Assembly (NCBI RefSeq): GCF_029946505.1
Contig: NZ_JARZHG010000008.1
Span: forward strand, 62,001 to 126,000
DNA from: Polyangium sp. y55x31
GTDB lineage: Bacteria; Myxococcota_A; Polyangia; Polyangiales; Polyangiaceae
Direction of reading: 5' to 3'
DNA length: 64,000 bases
Shown here piece after piece: positions 26,772 to 36,869 of the stretch (the stretch's first letter is position 1; every line of letters starts with the position of its first letter). The notes below the pieces were generated by a model. The model saw only the letters and a program-made list of their open reading frames with translations. It had not been told where the DNA came from and searched no databases. A program made the position numbers and the translations under genes.

Positions 26772-28373
26772 TCACTTGCTCCCGCAATTCGAAAGCGCCT
26801 GCTCGAGCTTCGCGATATCGGGCGGCTTTGCCAGGTGCGTGTCGAACCCGGCCTCGCGCGAGCGATGGCGCGCCTCCTCGTCGGCATATCCGGACAACGC
26901 GATGAGCGCGATCCCCGCAAACGTCGGCTCCGCGCGGAGCGCACGCGCGATCGCGAACCCATCGAGCTCTCCAGGCAAGCCGAGGTCGGAAATGACGACC
27001 TCGGGACGGAACGCCCACGCCGCCCCGAGCGCCTCCACGCCATTCTCGGCGAGCCGCACCTCGTGCCCCGCGAGCACCAGCAGGTCGACCAGGCTCTCCG
27101 CCGAATCTCGGTTGTCCTCGACGACCAGGATCCGGAGGCGCACTTCGCCCGCCACGGCGACGCAGCTCTCGGGCGCGGCGGCGGCGGCGCGCGCCTCCCG
27201 GAGCGGAATCCGCAAGGTGAACGTCGCACCGCAATCCTTGCCTTCGCTCTCGGCCGTGACCTCGCCGCCGTGCAGCTCGGCGAGCCCCTTCGTGAGCGCC
27301 AAACCGAGGCCGAGGCCTCCTTTCGTTCGCGCGAGCCCCTGATCCGCCTGGCTGAACGGATCGAACAGGCGAGGAAGGAGCGAAGGCTCGATGCCCACGC
27401 CGGTATCGCAGACGCTGACCACGGCCTGCCGGTGCGGGAGGTCGAGCTCCGCGTAAAGCTCCACGAAGCCCCCCTGGTTCGTGAATCGCCCCGCGTTTTG
27501 CAGGAGGTTCGTGATCATCTGCGCGAGCCTCACCGGATCGCCGTCGACCCAGAGCGGGTGCTCGGACTCGGCGACGAGCAGGCGCAGGCCCGCGCCCTCC
27601 AGGCCCGCGCGATGATCCTCCGCGGTCTGCCGCGCGATGACACCGAGGTCGCACCGCTCCTTGCGCAGCTCGAGCTTGCCGCGGGCGATCCGCGAGACGT
27701 CGAGCAGATCGTCGATCAGCCGCGCCATGTGGGTGACCTGGCGATCGATGACGCCGCGCGCCCGCTCGAGCCGCGGCTCCATGGCCCCGGATCGCAGGAG
27801 GACCTCCACGGCGTTGCGGACGGGCGCGAGGGGGTTGCGCAGCTCGTGCGCGAGCATCGCGATGAACTGGTCCTTGCGACGATCCGCCTCCCGGAGCGCC
27901 TCCTCGGCGGTGATCAAGGCGTCGACGAGCTTCTCCCGCTCGCGCTCGGCGTTTTTCTTGTCGTCGATGTCCTCGACGACGCCGATCAAGAAGCGCTGCC
28001 CCGTCGACGCCTCGCATGCCTGCGAGACGCTGAGGTTCACCCAGACGACCCGGCCGTCCTTGCGGATGTATCGCTTCTCGAGCGAGTACGACGTGATCTC
28101 CCCGGCGAGCAGGCGCCGCGACTGGAAGAGGTCCGCGTCGAGATCGTCCGGGTGGGTGATGTCGACGAAGCTCTTCGACATGAGCTCGTCGACGCTGTAG
28201 CCCGTGAGCCGCGCGAGCGCGGGGTTCACCGCGAGATACCGGCCCGCCTCGTCGGCGTGCGCCATGCCCACGGCCGCGTGCTCGAAGGTGGCGCGCAGGC
28301 GCTCTTCCATCCTCGAAGGCCCGGCCGGTGGGTCCGCGCCGCGCCCGGGCTCGGCCATCGCGTCCCGGTCCAT
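26772..28373 (-). CDS. Hybrid PAS sensor histidine kinase with C-terminal receiver
   Basis: A 533-residue soluble protein. A PAS domain (about 22-150; FEHAAVGMAHADEAGRYL, VNLSVSQ) is followed by HisKA with the phosphoacceptor His in MLAHELRNPL near 173. An HATPase_c domain carries N, G1 and G2 boxes (NLLQNAGRFTN, VCDTGVGI, KGGLGLGLALT). A REC domain (about 405-530) has the acceptor Asp in VVISDLGLPG and the conserved Lys in HLAKPP. It has no membrane segment, so it senses a cytoplasmic signal. It probably passes phosphate internally or to a partner outside the window. Its start region is divergent from the kinase gene at 28577. Confidence 0.94.
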   Translation of the reverse strand: MDRDAMAEPGRGADPPAGPSRMEERLRATFEHAAVGMAHADEAGRYLAVNPALARLTGYSVDELMSKSFVDITHPDDLDADLFQSRRLLAGEITSYSLEKRYIRKDGRVVWVNLSVSQACEASTGQRFLIGVVEDIDDKKNAEREREKLVDALITAEEALREADRRKDQFIAMLAHELRNPLAPVRNAVEVLLRSGAMEPRLERARGVIDRQVTHMARLIDDLLDVSRIARGKLELRKERCDLGVIARQTAEDHRAGLEGAGLRLLVAESEHPLWVDGDPVRLAQMITNLLQNAGRFTNQGGFVELYAELDLPHRQAVVSVCDTGVGIEPSLLPRLFDPFSQADQGLARTKGGLGLGLALTKGLAELHGGEVTAESEGKDCGATFTLRIPLREARAAAAAPESCVAVAGEVRLRILVVEDNRDSAESLVDLLVLAGHEVRLAENGVEALGAAWAFRPEVVISDLGLPGELDGFAIARALRAEPTFAGIALIALSGYADEEARHRSREAGFDTHLAKPPDIAKLEQALSNCGSK

Positions 28374-28576
28374 GACGATCGCTGGGGCCTTTGGCTCCTA
28401 CCGTCGCCGACGAGGGCAGGCAACCCGAAACGCTCCCGGGTGCCGCGAGAGCGCGGCGCGCCCGCGGATTTCCGCGTCCCGCCGCGAGGTCCGGCTGCCC
28501 GTTGCGGCCCTCGGGGCGCCTTCGGTATCGTACGAGCCTGCCGCGGCCCGAGGACGCGCGGGAGACGAGGAGCGCC

Positions 28577-29470
28577 ATGTCGTATCGAGCGGGTGATGTC
28601 ATCGACGGTCGGTACAAGCTCCTCGACCTCATTGGCAGCGGCGGCCACGGCTACGTGTTCCGCGCCGAGGACATGGACCTCAGCGCGCCCGTCGCCGTGA
28701 AGTGCCTGCTTCCGAACATCACGAGCGAGCCCATCTTCACGACGCGTATCGCCCGCGAGGCCCGCGCCATGGGCCTGCTCAGCGGCACGGCCGCGACGCA
28801 GATCCTCGCCTTCAACCGCTCGGACAACGGCACGCTCTACATCGTGATGGAGCTGCTCGAAGGCAAGGATCTCGAGGCCTATGTGCGCGGCGTCGAGGCG
28901 AAAGGCGGGCCGATGCCCGTCGATCGCGCCCTCGAGATCATGCGCCCCGTCGCCGAGACGCTCTCCGCCGCCCACGCGCGCGGCATCGTGCACCGCGACG
29001 TCAAACCCGCGAACATCTTCGTCCTGCGCACGCGAGCGCGGGGCCGCGTGCGGCTGCTCGACTTCGGCCTCGCCAAGGAGGTCGGAGGCTTCACGGTCAC
29101 GCGCGACGGGACCATCGCCGGCTCCCCGACGTACATGGCGCCCGAGATCTGGGCGGGCAAACCCAAGGACCTCGATCATCGCGCCGACGTCTACTCGTTC
29201 GGCGCCGTCGTCTTCCGCATGATCGGCGGAAGGCTCCCGTTCCCGGCGCGCAAGATGGTGGAGCTGCTCCGCGCGGTCTCGACCGACCCGCGACCGAGCC
29301 TGCGCGTGCTCCGGCCCGATCTGCCGGAGGCCGTGGATCCCTGGGTCGCGCGGGTGCTCGCGAGCCAGCCGGCGAATCGCTACACGTCGATGCAAGAGGC
29401 GTGGACCGAGCTCTGCAAGGCGCTCGGTCGCACCACCGAGCTCGAAGACGACGATCTCGGCTTGCCTTGA
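28577..29470 (+). CDS. Hanks-type serine/threonine protein kinase
   Basis: About 297 residues. The start MSYRAGDVIDGRY at 28577 has a GAGGAG 6 nt upstream. A complete kinase domain is present: Gly loop GSGGHGYVF, catalytic Lys in VAVKCLL, HRDVKPANIF catalytic loop, DFGLAKE, GSPTYMAPE activation segment, and the DVYSFG helix. The protein consists of the kinase domain alone with a very short tail and has no transmembrane region. It is followed after 31 bp by a second kinase gene on the same strand, so the two are probably cotranscribed. The substrate is unknown. Confidence 0.95.
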   Translation: MSYRAGDVIDGRYKLLDLIGSGGHGYVFRAEDMDLSAPVAVKCLLPNITSEPIFTTRIAREARAMGLLSGTAATQILAFNRSDNGTLYIVMELLEGKDLEAYVRGVEAKGGPMPVDRALEIMRPVAETLSAAHARGIVHRDVKPANIFVLRTRARGRVRLLDFGLAKEVGGFTVTRDGTIAGSPTYMAPEIWAGKPKDLDHRADVYSFGAVVFRMIGGRLPFPARKMVELLRAVSTDPRPSLRVLRPDLPEAVDPWVARVLASQPANRYTSMQEAWTELCKALGRTTELEDDDLGLP

Positions 29471-29501
29471 ATCGGCGTTTGTCTGCCCTTACGCTCGGGA
29501 C

Positions 29502-31007
<1,506 letters not shown>

Positions 31008-31028
31008 ATGGGCTTTCACAGCGTCGCG

Positions 31029-31130
31029 CCGGGGTTTCACCCCGGACCCGACGAGGGGCTGTCCGCCCCTCGACCCGGACCAGGGCAAGCCCTGGACCGT
31101 TGATGCATCGACCGCGATGCGGTCGATGCA
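31029..31130. repeat. Four consecutive perfect hairpins between convergent genes
   Basis: Four inverted repeats sit side by side in 102 bp: 31029-31034/31040-31045 (6 bp), 31052-31058/31066-31072 (7 bp), 31080-31085/31090-31095 (6 bp), and 31104-31115/31119-31130 (12 bp, 3-nt loop). No T-run follows. The element lies between the kinase gene (plus) and the cNMP-domain gene (minus). It may be a dispersed repetitive element or a bidirectional transcript-end structure. Confidence 0.8.
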
Positions 31131-31136
31131 CGAGGG

Positions 31137-33344
31137 TCAGCCGAGCAAGAACTTCCGGATCCGACCCGTGAGCCCGTCCGTGCTCGCTTGCCGCATGCGA
31201 CCCTCCCGATCGAGCTGCCGCGCCGCGATGAGCAAGCCGAGCTCGACCACGAGCTGCGGCCGTGACTCGATGATCGGCGCGAGCGCCTGCTTGCTGATCT
31301 CGTAGAGCGTCGCCTCGCTCGTCGTGCGCACGGTCGCCGTGCGCTCGCTGCCCGTGAGCAGCGCGACCTCGCCGAAGACCGCGCCACGCTCCAGCGTCGC
31401 GACGGCGACGTCCTGGCCCCCTTGCTGGCGCACGAGGACCTCGACCGTGCCCGAGGCGAGCACGAAGAGCGACGAGCCCCGCTCCCCCTCGCGCACCACG
31501 CGATCATGCGGGCCGTACACGACAGGGCGCGTCTTCTGCGCGAGCCGCTCGACCTCGCGATCCGTGAGCGGCTTGAAGACCGGCACGCGCCGGAGCAAGG
31601 TCGCGATCTCGGCATGCGTGGGCTCGGGCCCGAGGGAGAGCGGCTCGGCCGCGTCGAGCCCACCGCCGTAGCCGTCACGCCGCTGCAGCGCATCGACGAG
31701 GGCGCTGTCGCCGCGCATGTACGCCTCGAAGAGGCTCGCAGTGCGCGGGATGCACTCGTCGCCCGTGTGATCCATGAGCCCACGCTCGCGGGCAAAACGC
31801 GCGACCTCGTTCATCGACTGGCGGTACTGCCGGCACGCCGAGGGGAAGAGGCCGTCCTGATCCCCGAAGGCGCCCGTCAACGACTCGGGGAGCGCATAGC
31901 TGCCGAAGACGCCGCGCTGATGCCACATGGCGAAGTCCCGCGTGCGTTTGTCGAGCCAGCCGAGCTCGGGGAACGCGGCGAGCCCGTTCTTGAGGACCGC
32001 GCGCTCGGCGTCGCGGAAGACGCGGTGCCAGGTCTCCTGCGCGTTCTCGACGTTCGGCCCGGCGAGCGCGATGGCGTGCTTCAGATCCTCGTGGTGCGCG
32101 TGCAGGAACGCGAGCGTCGCCTTCTGCTTGCGGAGGAGGTTCGCGAAGCTCACGGGCCCGGCCGCGAGCAGGTCGGACGAACGTGGGACGATCTCGCGCA
32201 TGGCCCACACCCGCTTCCACGCGGCGACGTCGAGCCGCTCGCGGATCCGCGCGAAGACCGGGCTCTTCTCGAACGCCTGGCGCTCGGCCGGCGAGAGCAG
32301 ATCCGGGTGCTCGGCCCGCACGGCCTCGAAGATGCCGAGGCACGTGAGCAGCTCCAGGTACAACCCGACCCGCAAAAGCCACGCGGGATCGGGCAGGTTT
32401 CGCCGCTGCTCGCCGAGGTCCTGCCGGATGGCGTGCAGGTAGAGCATCGCTTTGTCGGTCCCGATCGTGAGGACCGGAAACCACGGGTGGTAGCCGACGT
32501 GCAGATCCGGGATGTCGAGCGCCTCGGCCTGCAGCTTCGTGTCGGCCGGGATGAGCCGCTCGCAGAGCCGCGCGTAAAGCGATCCGAAGCGGCCCGTGTC
32601 GTAGATCTCGGCCTCGATCGTGTCTTCGGCGACGTATTTGTGATCCGTGTGCAAGGCGAGCGTGACGCGCAGCTTCTGGTGGAAGAGGTGCGCGAACGTG
32701 AACGGATCGGCGCCGTCGGGCGTACGCGCGCGCAGCGACGCGTCGACCTCGGACCAGTCGTAGCCGCGCCCCTCGGGGCTGCCTTCGCGCCGCGGCAGGA
32801 GCTCGGCCGGGTTCAACGTCGCGACGTAGACGGTCTTGTAGAACTCGTTCCACGACGCCTCCGCGATCGCGGGGAACGGGTACGCGGCGGCCGAGACGAC
32901 GTGCGGCTTGAGCACGATGCCCTGAAGCCCCGGGACGGGGCACGGCGCGCCGTCGCCCTCGACGTGCGGCAGGAACGCGACCGACATGCGGACCTCGAAC
33001 GATCGATGGAACGGCGCGACGTACGCGTAGAGGTCCTTCACCTGGTAGAGCAGGCAGAGGTCGTCGGTGTGCGCGCCGTTTGCCGCGGTCGACACGAGGC
33101 CCGCGTGCTCGCTCGCGCCGAGCCCGGGGCCGAGCGCCTCGTCCATGGGCCTTCGACCGGCCTCGAACGGGACGATCTCGATCGCCGGTTCGAGCTCGGC
33201 GGACTCCTCCATCGGGTCCTTGCGCGACTCGAGCTCGCGCATGTACGCGCGCACGAACGCGAGCTTGTCCTCCCAGGACATGCCCGCGACGGGGCTCAGG
33301 AGAAGGCGTTTGAAGAGCTTCTTGAAGTCTCGGGGGTTGTGCAT
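31137..33344 (-). CDS. Large protein of unknown N-terminal fold with C-terminal cyclic nucleotide-binding domain
   Basis: 735 residues. The ATG at 33344 has AGGA 5 nt upstream and overlaps the 3' end of the flavin monooxygenase gene by 49 bp; an alternative ATG at 33281 would avoid the overlap but has no visible ribosome site. Residues 1-600 match no family I recognise; they are mostly helical in appearance, with several His/Trp/Tyr-rich segments (LHTDHKYVAEDTIEAEIYDTG, LHVGYHPWFP). Residues about 605-715 are a cNMP-binding domain (DRVVREGERGSSLFVLASGTVEV, GAVFGEVALLTGSERTATVRT). It lacks an HTH, so it is not a Crp regulator. The operon suggests an enzyme or effector working with the P450 and the monooxygenase. 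Confidence 0.8.
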   Translation of the reverse strand: MHNPRDFKKLFKRLLLSPVAGMSWEDKLAFVRAYMRELESRKDPMEESAELEPAIEIVPFEAGRRPMDEALGPGLGASEHAGLVSTAANGAHTDDLCLLYQVKDLYAYVAPFHRSFEVRMSVAFLPHVEGDGAPCPVPGLQGIVLKPHVVSAAAYPFPAIAEASWNEFYKTVYVATLNPAELLPRREGSPEGRGYDWSEVDASLRARTPDGADPFTFAHLFHQKLRVTLALHTDHKYVAEDTIEAEIYDTGRFGSLYARLCERLIPADTKLQAEALDIPDLHVGYHPWFPVLTIGTDKAMLYLHAIRQDLGEQRRNLPDPAWLLRVGLYLELLTCLGIFEAVRAEHPDLLSPAERQAFEKSPVFARIRERLDVAAWKRVWAMREIVPRSSDLLAAGPVSFANLLRKQKATLAFLHAHHEDLKHAIALAGPNVENAQETWHRVFRDAERAVLKNGLAAFPELGWLDKRTRDFAMWHQRGVFGSYALPESLTGAFGDQDGLFPSACRQYRQSMNEVARFARERGLMDHTGDECIPRTASLFEAYMRGDSALVDALQRRDGYGGGLDAAEPLSLGPEPTHAEIATLLRRVPVFKPLTDREVERLAQKTRPVVYGPHDRVVREGERGSSLFVLASGTVEVLVRQQGGQDVAVATLERGAVFGEVALLTGSERTATVRTTSEATLYEISKQALAPIIESRPQLVVELGLLIAARQLDREGRMRQASTDGLTGRIRKFLLG

Positions 33345-34840
33345 GCTTCCTGGCGATCACGCGCCTCGCGGGCGCGCGCATCGAGCTCCTCCTCGAGGTC
33401 CGCGTAGAGCGAAGGATCCACCGGAAGCAGGAACTCGCGGAAGGGATTTTGCGGCAGCCTCGGCACCCGCGCCCCCATGTCCCGGCAAAGGTCGTCGATG
33501 TAGTGGAAGTTCCACGGCACGACGCAGGCTCCGCCCGTGAACGCGTCCGGCCGCTCGCGCTTGCGGAAGGCGAGGTGCTCGTCGATGCGGGCGATCACCT
33601 CCTCGCGCGGCGGCAGCTTCATCCGGCCCCGGAAGAGCTCGCAGAGCCACCGCGCCCCGACCTCCGAGGTGAGCTGGCTGTAGAGGCTGTTGATGAAGCC
33701 GCAAAAGCCGAGTCCCGGGACATCGGGGTGGTAGAGGCCGCGATAAAGCCGGAACGTGCCCTCCTCGTCCTGCACGACGCGCCGGAGCGAGGGTTCGAGG
33801 AAGGGCATCTCCTGGCGGAAGCCCGTCCCGAAGATCACGACGTCGGCCGGGATGCGCCTCCCATCGGTGGTCTCGACGGCGCCCTCGTGGAAACGCGCGA
33901 TCTCGCCCCGGTGGAGCTTGAGCGCCCCGCGCTCTGCGGCCTCGTAGAAGCCCACGGGCGCCATGTTGAGGGAGCAAGCGACGCCGCTCAGGGGCAGCTC
34001 GGGACGAAGGCCGGTCTTCGTGAGCCCGAGGTCCTTGTCGAGCGCGCCCATGACCTGGTTCCAGTACCAGGCGACGAACGGGCCGGCTTTTTCGTGCAGC
34101 GCGCGCTCGAAGCCGTCCGCGCGTGGATGCGGGAAGAACATCTCGGAGAAGCGGCTCAGGAGCAGGAACTTCGTCGGCACGAGCCCGAAGAGGAACCGCG
34201 GCGCCTTCCAGCCGAGGCTCCGGTGAACGAGCGTCACCTCGCGCGCGGGCTCCACCGAGACGGACGCCACGTCGCACGCCGACTTCGAAAAACCCACGAC
34301 GACCACACGTTTGCCCCGCACGAGGCTCGTGTCGTGGAACGACGTCGTGTGCAGCACGCGGCCGCCGTTCGCCTCGAACGCCTCGCGGCCCGGGGTCTCG
34401 GGGATGTGCGGCAGGCTGAAGAGGCCGGTCGAGATGATCACCTGGTCGAAGGCGTGGGTTTTCCGCTCGGATTCGGCGGCGCCCACAGGCCGCGTGTCCA
34501 CGGAAAAACCGCCCCCGTCGCGGCGGCGGATCTCGTCCACCTGGGTGCGGAGGCGGACGCGCGGCGTGACGCCGAAATGGTCGGCGTAGCTCTTCAGATA
34601 AGCCTGGACCTGGGCGCCCTCGGGCCACTCGGGATAGTGGCGGGGCATGGGGAAATCGGAGAATGCGTAGGTATCGCGGGCGTTTTGCGTCTGGAGGCCG
34701 GGGTAGCGGCGCGAGCGCGCCCAGACGCCGCCGACCTCGTCTTCCTTTTCGAACACCGTGACGTCGAAGCCGCCCCGCAGGAACGTCTTCGCGGCCACGA
34801 GCCCACTCAATCCGCCCCCGATGATGCCCACCGATGCCAT
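33296..34840 (-). CDS. Flavin-containing monooxygenase (FMO/BVMO-like)
   Basis: About 514 residues from the ATG at 34840 (GGAGGG upstream). An N-terminal FAD-binding Rossmann motif GIIGGGLSGLVAAK is followed by the VGGVWARSRRYPGLQTQN segment typical of FMOs. A FMO/BVMO-like fingerprint appears (GRVLHTTSFHD), then a second Rossmann motif for NADPH (VVVVGFSKSACDVA). Known chemistry: oxygenation at N, S or carbonyl carbon using FAD, NADPH and O2. It lies 83 bp downstream of the P450 gene on the same strand, and its end overlaps the next gene, so one operon is likely. The substrate is unknown. Confidence 0.93.
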   Translation of the reverse strand: MASVGIIGGGLSGLVAAKTFLRGGFDVTVFEKEDEVGGVWARSRRYPGLQTQNARDTYAFSDFPMPRHYPEWPEGAQVQAYLKSYADHFGVTPRVRLRTQVDEIRRRDGGGFSVDTRPVGAAESERKTHAFDQVIISTGLFSLPHIPETPGREAFEANGGRVLHTTSFHDTSLVRGKRVVVVGFSKSACDVASVSVEPAREVTLVHRSLGWKAPRFLFGLVPTKFLLLSRFSEMFFPHPRADGFERALHEKAGPFVAWYWNQVMGALDKDLGLTKTGLRPELPLSGVACSLNMAPVGFYEAAERGALKLHRGEIARFHEGAVETTDGRRIPADVVIFGTGFRQEMPFLEPSLRRVVQDEEGTFRLYRGLYHPDVPGLGFCGFINSLYSQLTSEVGARWLCELFRGRMKLPPREEVIARIDEHLAFRKRERPDAFTGGACVVPWNFHYIDDLCRDMGARVPRLPQNPFREFLLPVDPSLYADLEEELDARAREARDRQEACTTPETSRSSSNAFS

Positions 34841-34923
34841 ACGCCCTCCGTGGTTCAAGAAAGAACCCGGATGCTACGGCAAAGGCGGGCCGAGGACCAG
34901 AGAGGGCCGGCGGCGCGCCCGGC

Positions 34924-36126
34924 TCACCAGGTGACGGGGAATTCGTTCATGCCGTAGACGGTGGAGCTGTCCTTGAACGAGAGCTCCTCGAAAGGCACGG
35001 CAGCCCTGAGCTCGGGAATGCGCCGGAACAACGTGTCGATGACGATCTGCAGCTCCAGCCGGGCCAGGTTTTGTCCGAGGCATTGGTGCGGGCCGAAGCC
35101 AAACGCGAGGTGGTTGCGCGAGCCTCGTTCGAGGTCGAGCTCGTCGGCGTTCTCGAAGACCTCCGGATCGCGGTTCGCCGTGTTGGCCAGGGCGAAGATG
35201 CCTTCGCCGGCCTTGATGACCACGCCGCCGATTTCCACGTCCTCCTTGGCGACCCGACCGAGCGCGGACTCCGCAATGGTGAAGTACCGCAAGAGCTCCT
35301 CGACGGCCCCGATGGTCTTCGAGGGGTCCTGCTTGATGGCGGCGAGCTTCTCCGGGTGCTGCAGCAGAACGAGCGTGCTCAGCGAGATCATGTTCGCGGT
35401 GGTCTCGTGCCCGGCGATGAGGAGCAGGAACGCCATGCTGACCATGCCCTCGAAATCGAGAGAGCCGGTCTCCTGAAGCTGCTTCTGGATCTGGCGACCC
35501 AGCAAATCATCGGTGGGGTTCTGCGCCTTGGCGCCCACGAGCTTCCCGAGATACGTCATGAGCTCGACGACCGATTGCAACTTCACGTCGCCTGGCGTCT
35601 TGTTGTTCACGACCTGCGCAGAGTGCGTCTGGAAGAATTCGTGATCGGTGTAGGGCACGCCGAGCAGCTCGCAGATGACGAGCGAAGGCACCGGCAAGGA
35701 GAGCGCCTGCACGAGGTCGACCGGGCGCGGCCCGGCGAGCATGGCGTCGATGTGCTCGTCCACGATTTGCTGGATGCGCGGCCCGAGCGCGTTGATCCGC
35801 TGGATCGTGAACTCACCGAGCAGGGCGCGGCGCGCCGGCCCGTGGTCGGGCGGGTCGAGCTCGAGCAGCATCGGCTTGAGGTTGCTCGCGGGCGGACGGT
35901 CGTACGAGAGCGTGGGGAAATTGGGGTGGCGCCGGTTGGAGCTGAACCGCGGATCGGATAGGATCGCCCGGATGTCCTTGTGGCTCGTGGCGACCCACAC
36001 GGTCGTGTCATTGGGGAGTTTTACCTTGGCGATCGGGCACTCTTCGCGGAGCCGGAGGTGCTCCGCGGGCGGCGCGTAGGGGCAGGTTCGGGTGACGGGA
36101 AGCGTCGGAACGGCATCGGCTGACAT
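34924..36126 (-). CDS. Cytochrome P450
   Basis: 400 residues, the usual size of soluble bacterial class I P450s. The I-helix oxygen-activation motif AGHETT lies near 238, ExxR in EELLR near 278, and the heme-ligand loop FGFGPHQCLGQNLAR has its Cys near 350. An N-terminal TCPYAPP region and no membrane anchor fit CYP105/107-like enzymes. GAGGTG precedes the ATG. It hydroxylates or epoxidises a small molecule with electrons from a ferredoxin; no ferredoxin gene is seen nearby. It is first in an operon with a flavin monooxygenase and is divergent from a TetR regulator 152 bp away. Confidence 0.96.
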   Translation of the reverse strand: MSADAVPTLPVTRTCPYAPPAEHLRLREECPIAKVKLPNDTTVWVATSHKDIRAILSDPRFSSNRRHPNFPTLSYDRPPASNLKPMLLELDPPDHGPARRALLGEFTIQRINALGPRIQQIVDEHIDAMLAGPRPVDLVQALSLPVPSLVICELLGVPYTDHEFFQTHSAQVVNNKTPGDVKLQSVVELMTYLGKLVGAKAQNPTDDLLGRQIQKQLQETGSLDFEGMVSMAFLLLIAGHETTANMISLSTLVLLQHPEKLAAIKQDPSKTIGAVEELLRYFTIAESALGRVAKEDVEIGGVVIKAGEGIFALANTANRDPEVFENADELDLERGSRNHLAFGFGPHQCLGQNLARLELQIVIDTLFRRIPELRAAVPFEELSFKDSSTVYGMNEFPVTW

Positions 36127-36156
36127 GGTTGCACCTCGATTCGGGCGAAGAGCCTA

Positions 36157-36192
36157 GCCGAGCGGCAAGCAAGGCACAAGCCGACCGGCAAG
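36157..36192. promoter_or_regulatory. Candidate TetR operator: paired GCCGNNCGGC palindromes
   Basis: Two 13-bp direct copies (GCCGAGCGGCAAG at 36157 and GCCGACCGGCAAG at 36180) start 23 bp apart, about two helix turns. Each contains the palindrome GCCG-NN-CGGC. They lie in the 152-bp divergent region between the P450 and the TetR-family gene, where such a regulator would bind. Binding itself is an inference. Confidence 0.45.
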
Positions 36193-36278
36193 TGCCCGAC
36201 GCGAGTCCTGTGACCTCTCGGAAAGCGTGCCGGGCGGCGAGGAGCCGGGTACTGTCTGGCGTTCCGCGAGGAGAGCGC

Positions 36279-36869
36279 ATGACCGCCGGCACCGCCGCCA
36301 CCGACACCCGATCACGACTGCTCGACACCGCGCTGAAGCTGTTCAGCGAACACGGGGTGGAGGGCACGTCGCTGCAGATGATCGCCGACGAGCTCGGCAT
36401 CACGAAGGCCGCCGTCTACTACCACTTCAAGACGAAGGACGAGATCACGGAGGCCGTCGCCGCGCCCGCGGTCCAGGAGCTCGACCAGATCATCGCAGAG
36501 GCGCACGCGCTCCGGAGCCGGAGCGCGCAGATCGATCACGCGCTTTCGGGGTTCGTCGCGCTCATCGTCCGCCAGCGCTCGCTGCTCGGCCTGTACAACA
36601 GCGATCCCGGCATCCAGCGGGTCGTCAACCGGGCATTCCAGGCGCCACGCGGCGAGGACGTCAAAACACGAATGAAGGCGGTTCTCGCCGGGGAAAACCC
36701 GAGCCTCGCCGACGCGATTGCAGTGCACGTCGTGTTCACGGGGCTCGCGATGGTCGGCGGCTCGCCCGAATATGCAGGCATCGACGACGATACCCTGCGC
36801 GAGCACCTGCTCGAAGCGGGCCGGCGCCTGCTCGGCCGCCCGCGCAAGCGCCCGGGCCGCGGAGGTTAG
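36279..36869 (+). CDS. TetR/AcrR-family transcriptional regulator
   Basis: About 196 residues from the ATG at 36279 (GGAG upstream). The N-terminal HTH is clear: RSRLLDTALKLFSEHGVEGT, then SLQMIADELGITKAAVYYHF with the recognition helix. The C-terminal ligand-binding part is all-helical with no recognisable ligand class. It is transcribed divergently from the P450 operon, and such pairs usually mean that the regulator represses its neighbours and itself until a small ligand binds. That role here is an inference supported by the paired palindromes in the shared promoter region. Confidence 0.93.
   Translation: MTAGTAATDTRSRLLDTALKLFSEHGVEGTSLQMIADELGITKAAVYYHFKTKDEITEAVAAPAVQELDQIIAEAHALRSRSAQIDHALSGFVALIVRQRSLLGLYNSDPGIQRVVNRAFQAPRGEDVKTRMKAVLAGENPSLADAIAVHVVFTGLAMVGGSPEYAGIDDDTLREHLLEAGRRLLGRPRKRPGRGG

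Noticed and set aside
24503-27229. Single 908-residue peptidase starting at 27229
   Set aside because: The extra N-terminal part is antisense to the histidine kinase; the lipoprotein signal peptide fixes the start at 26743.
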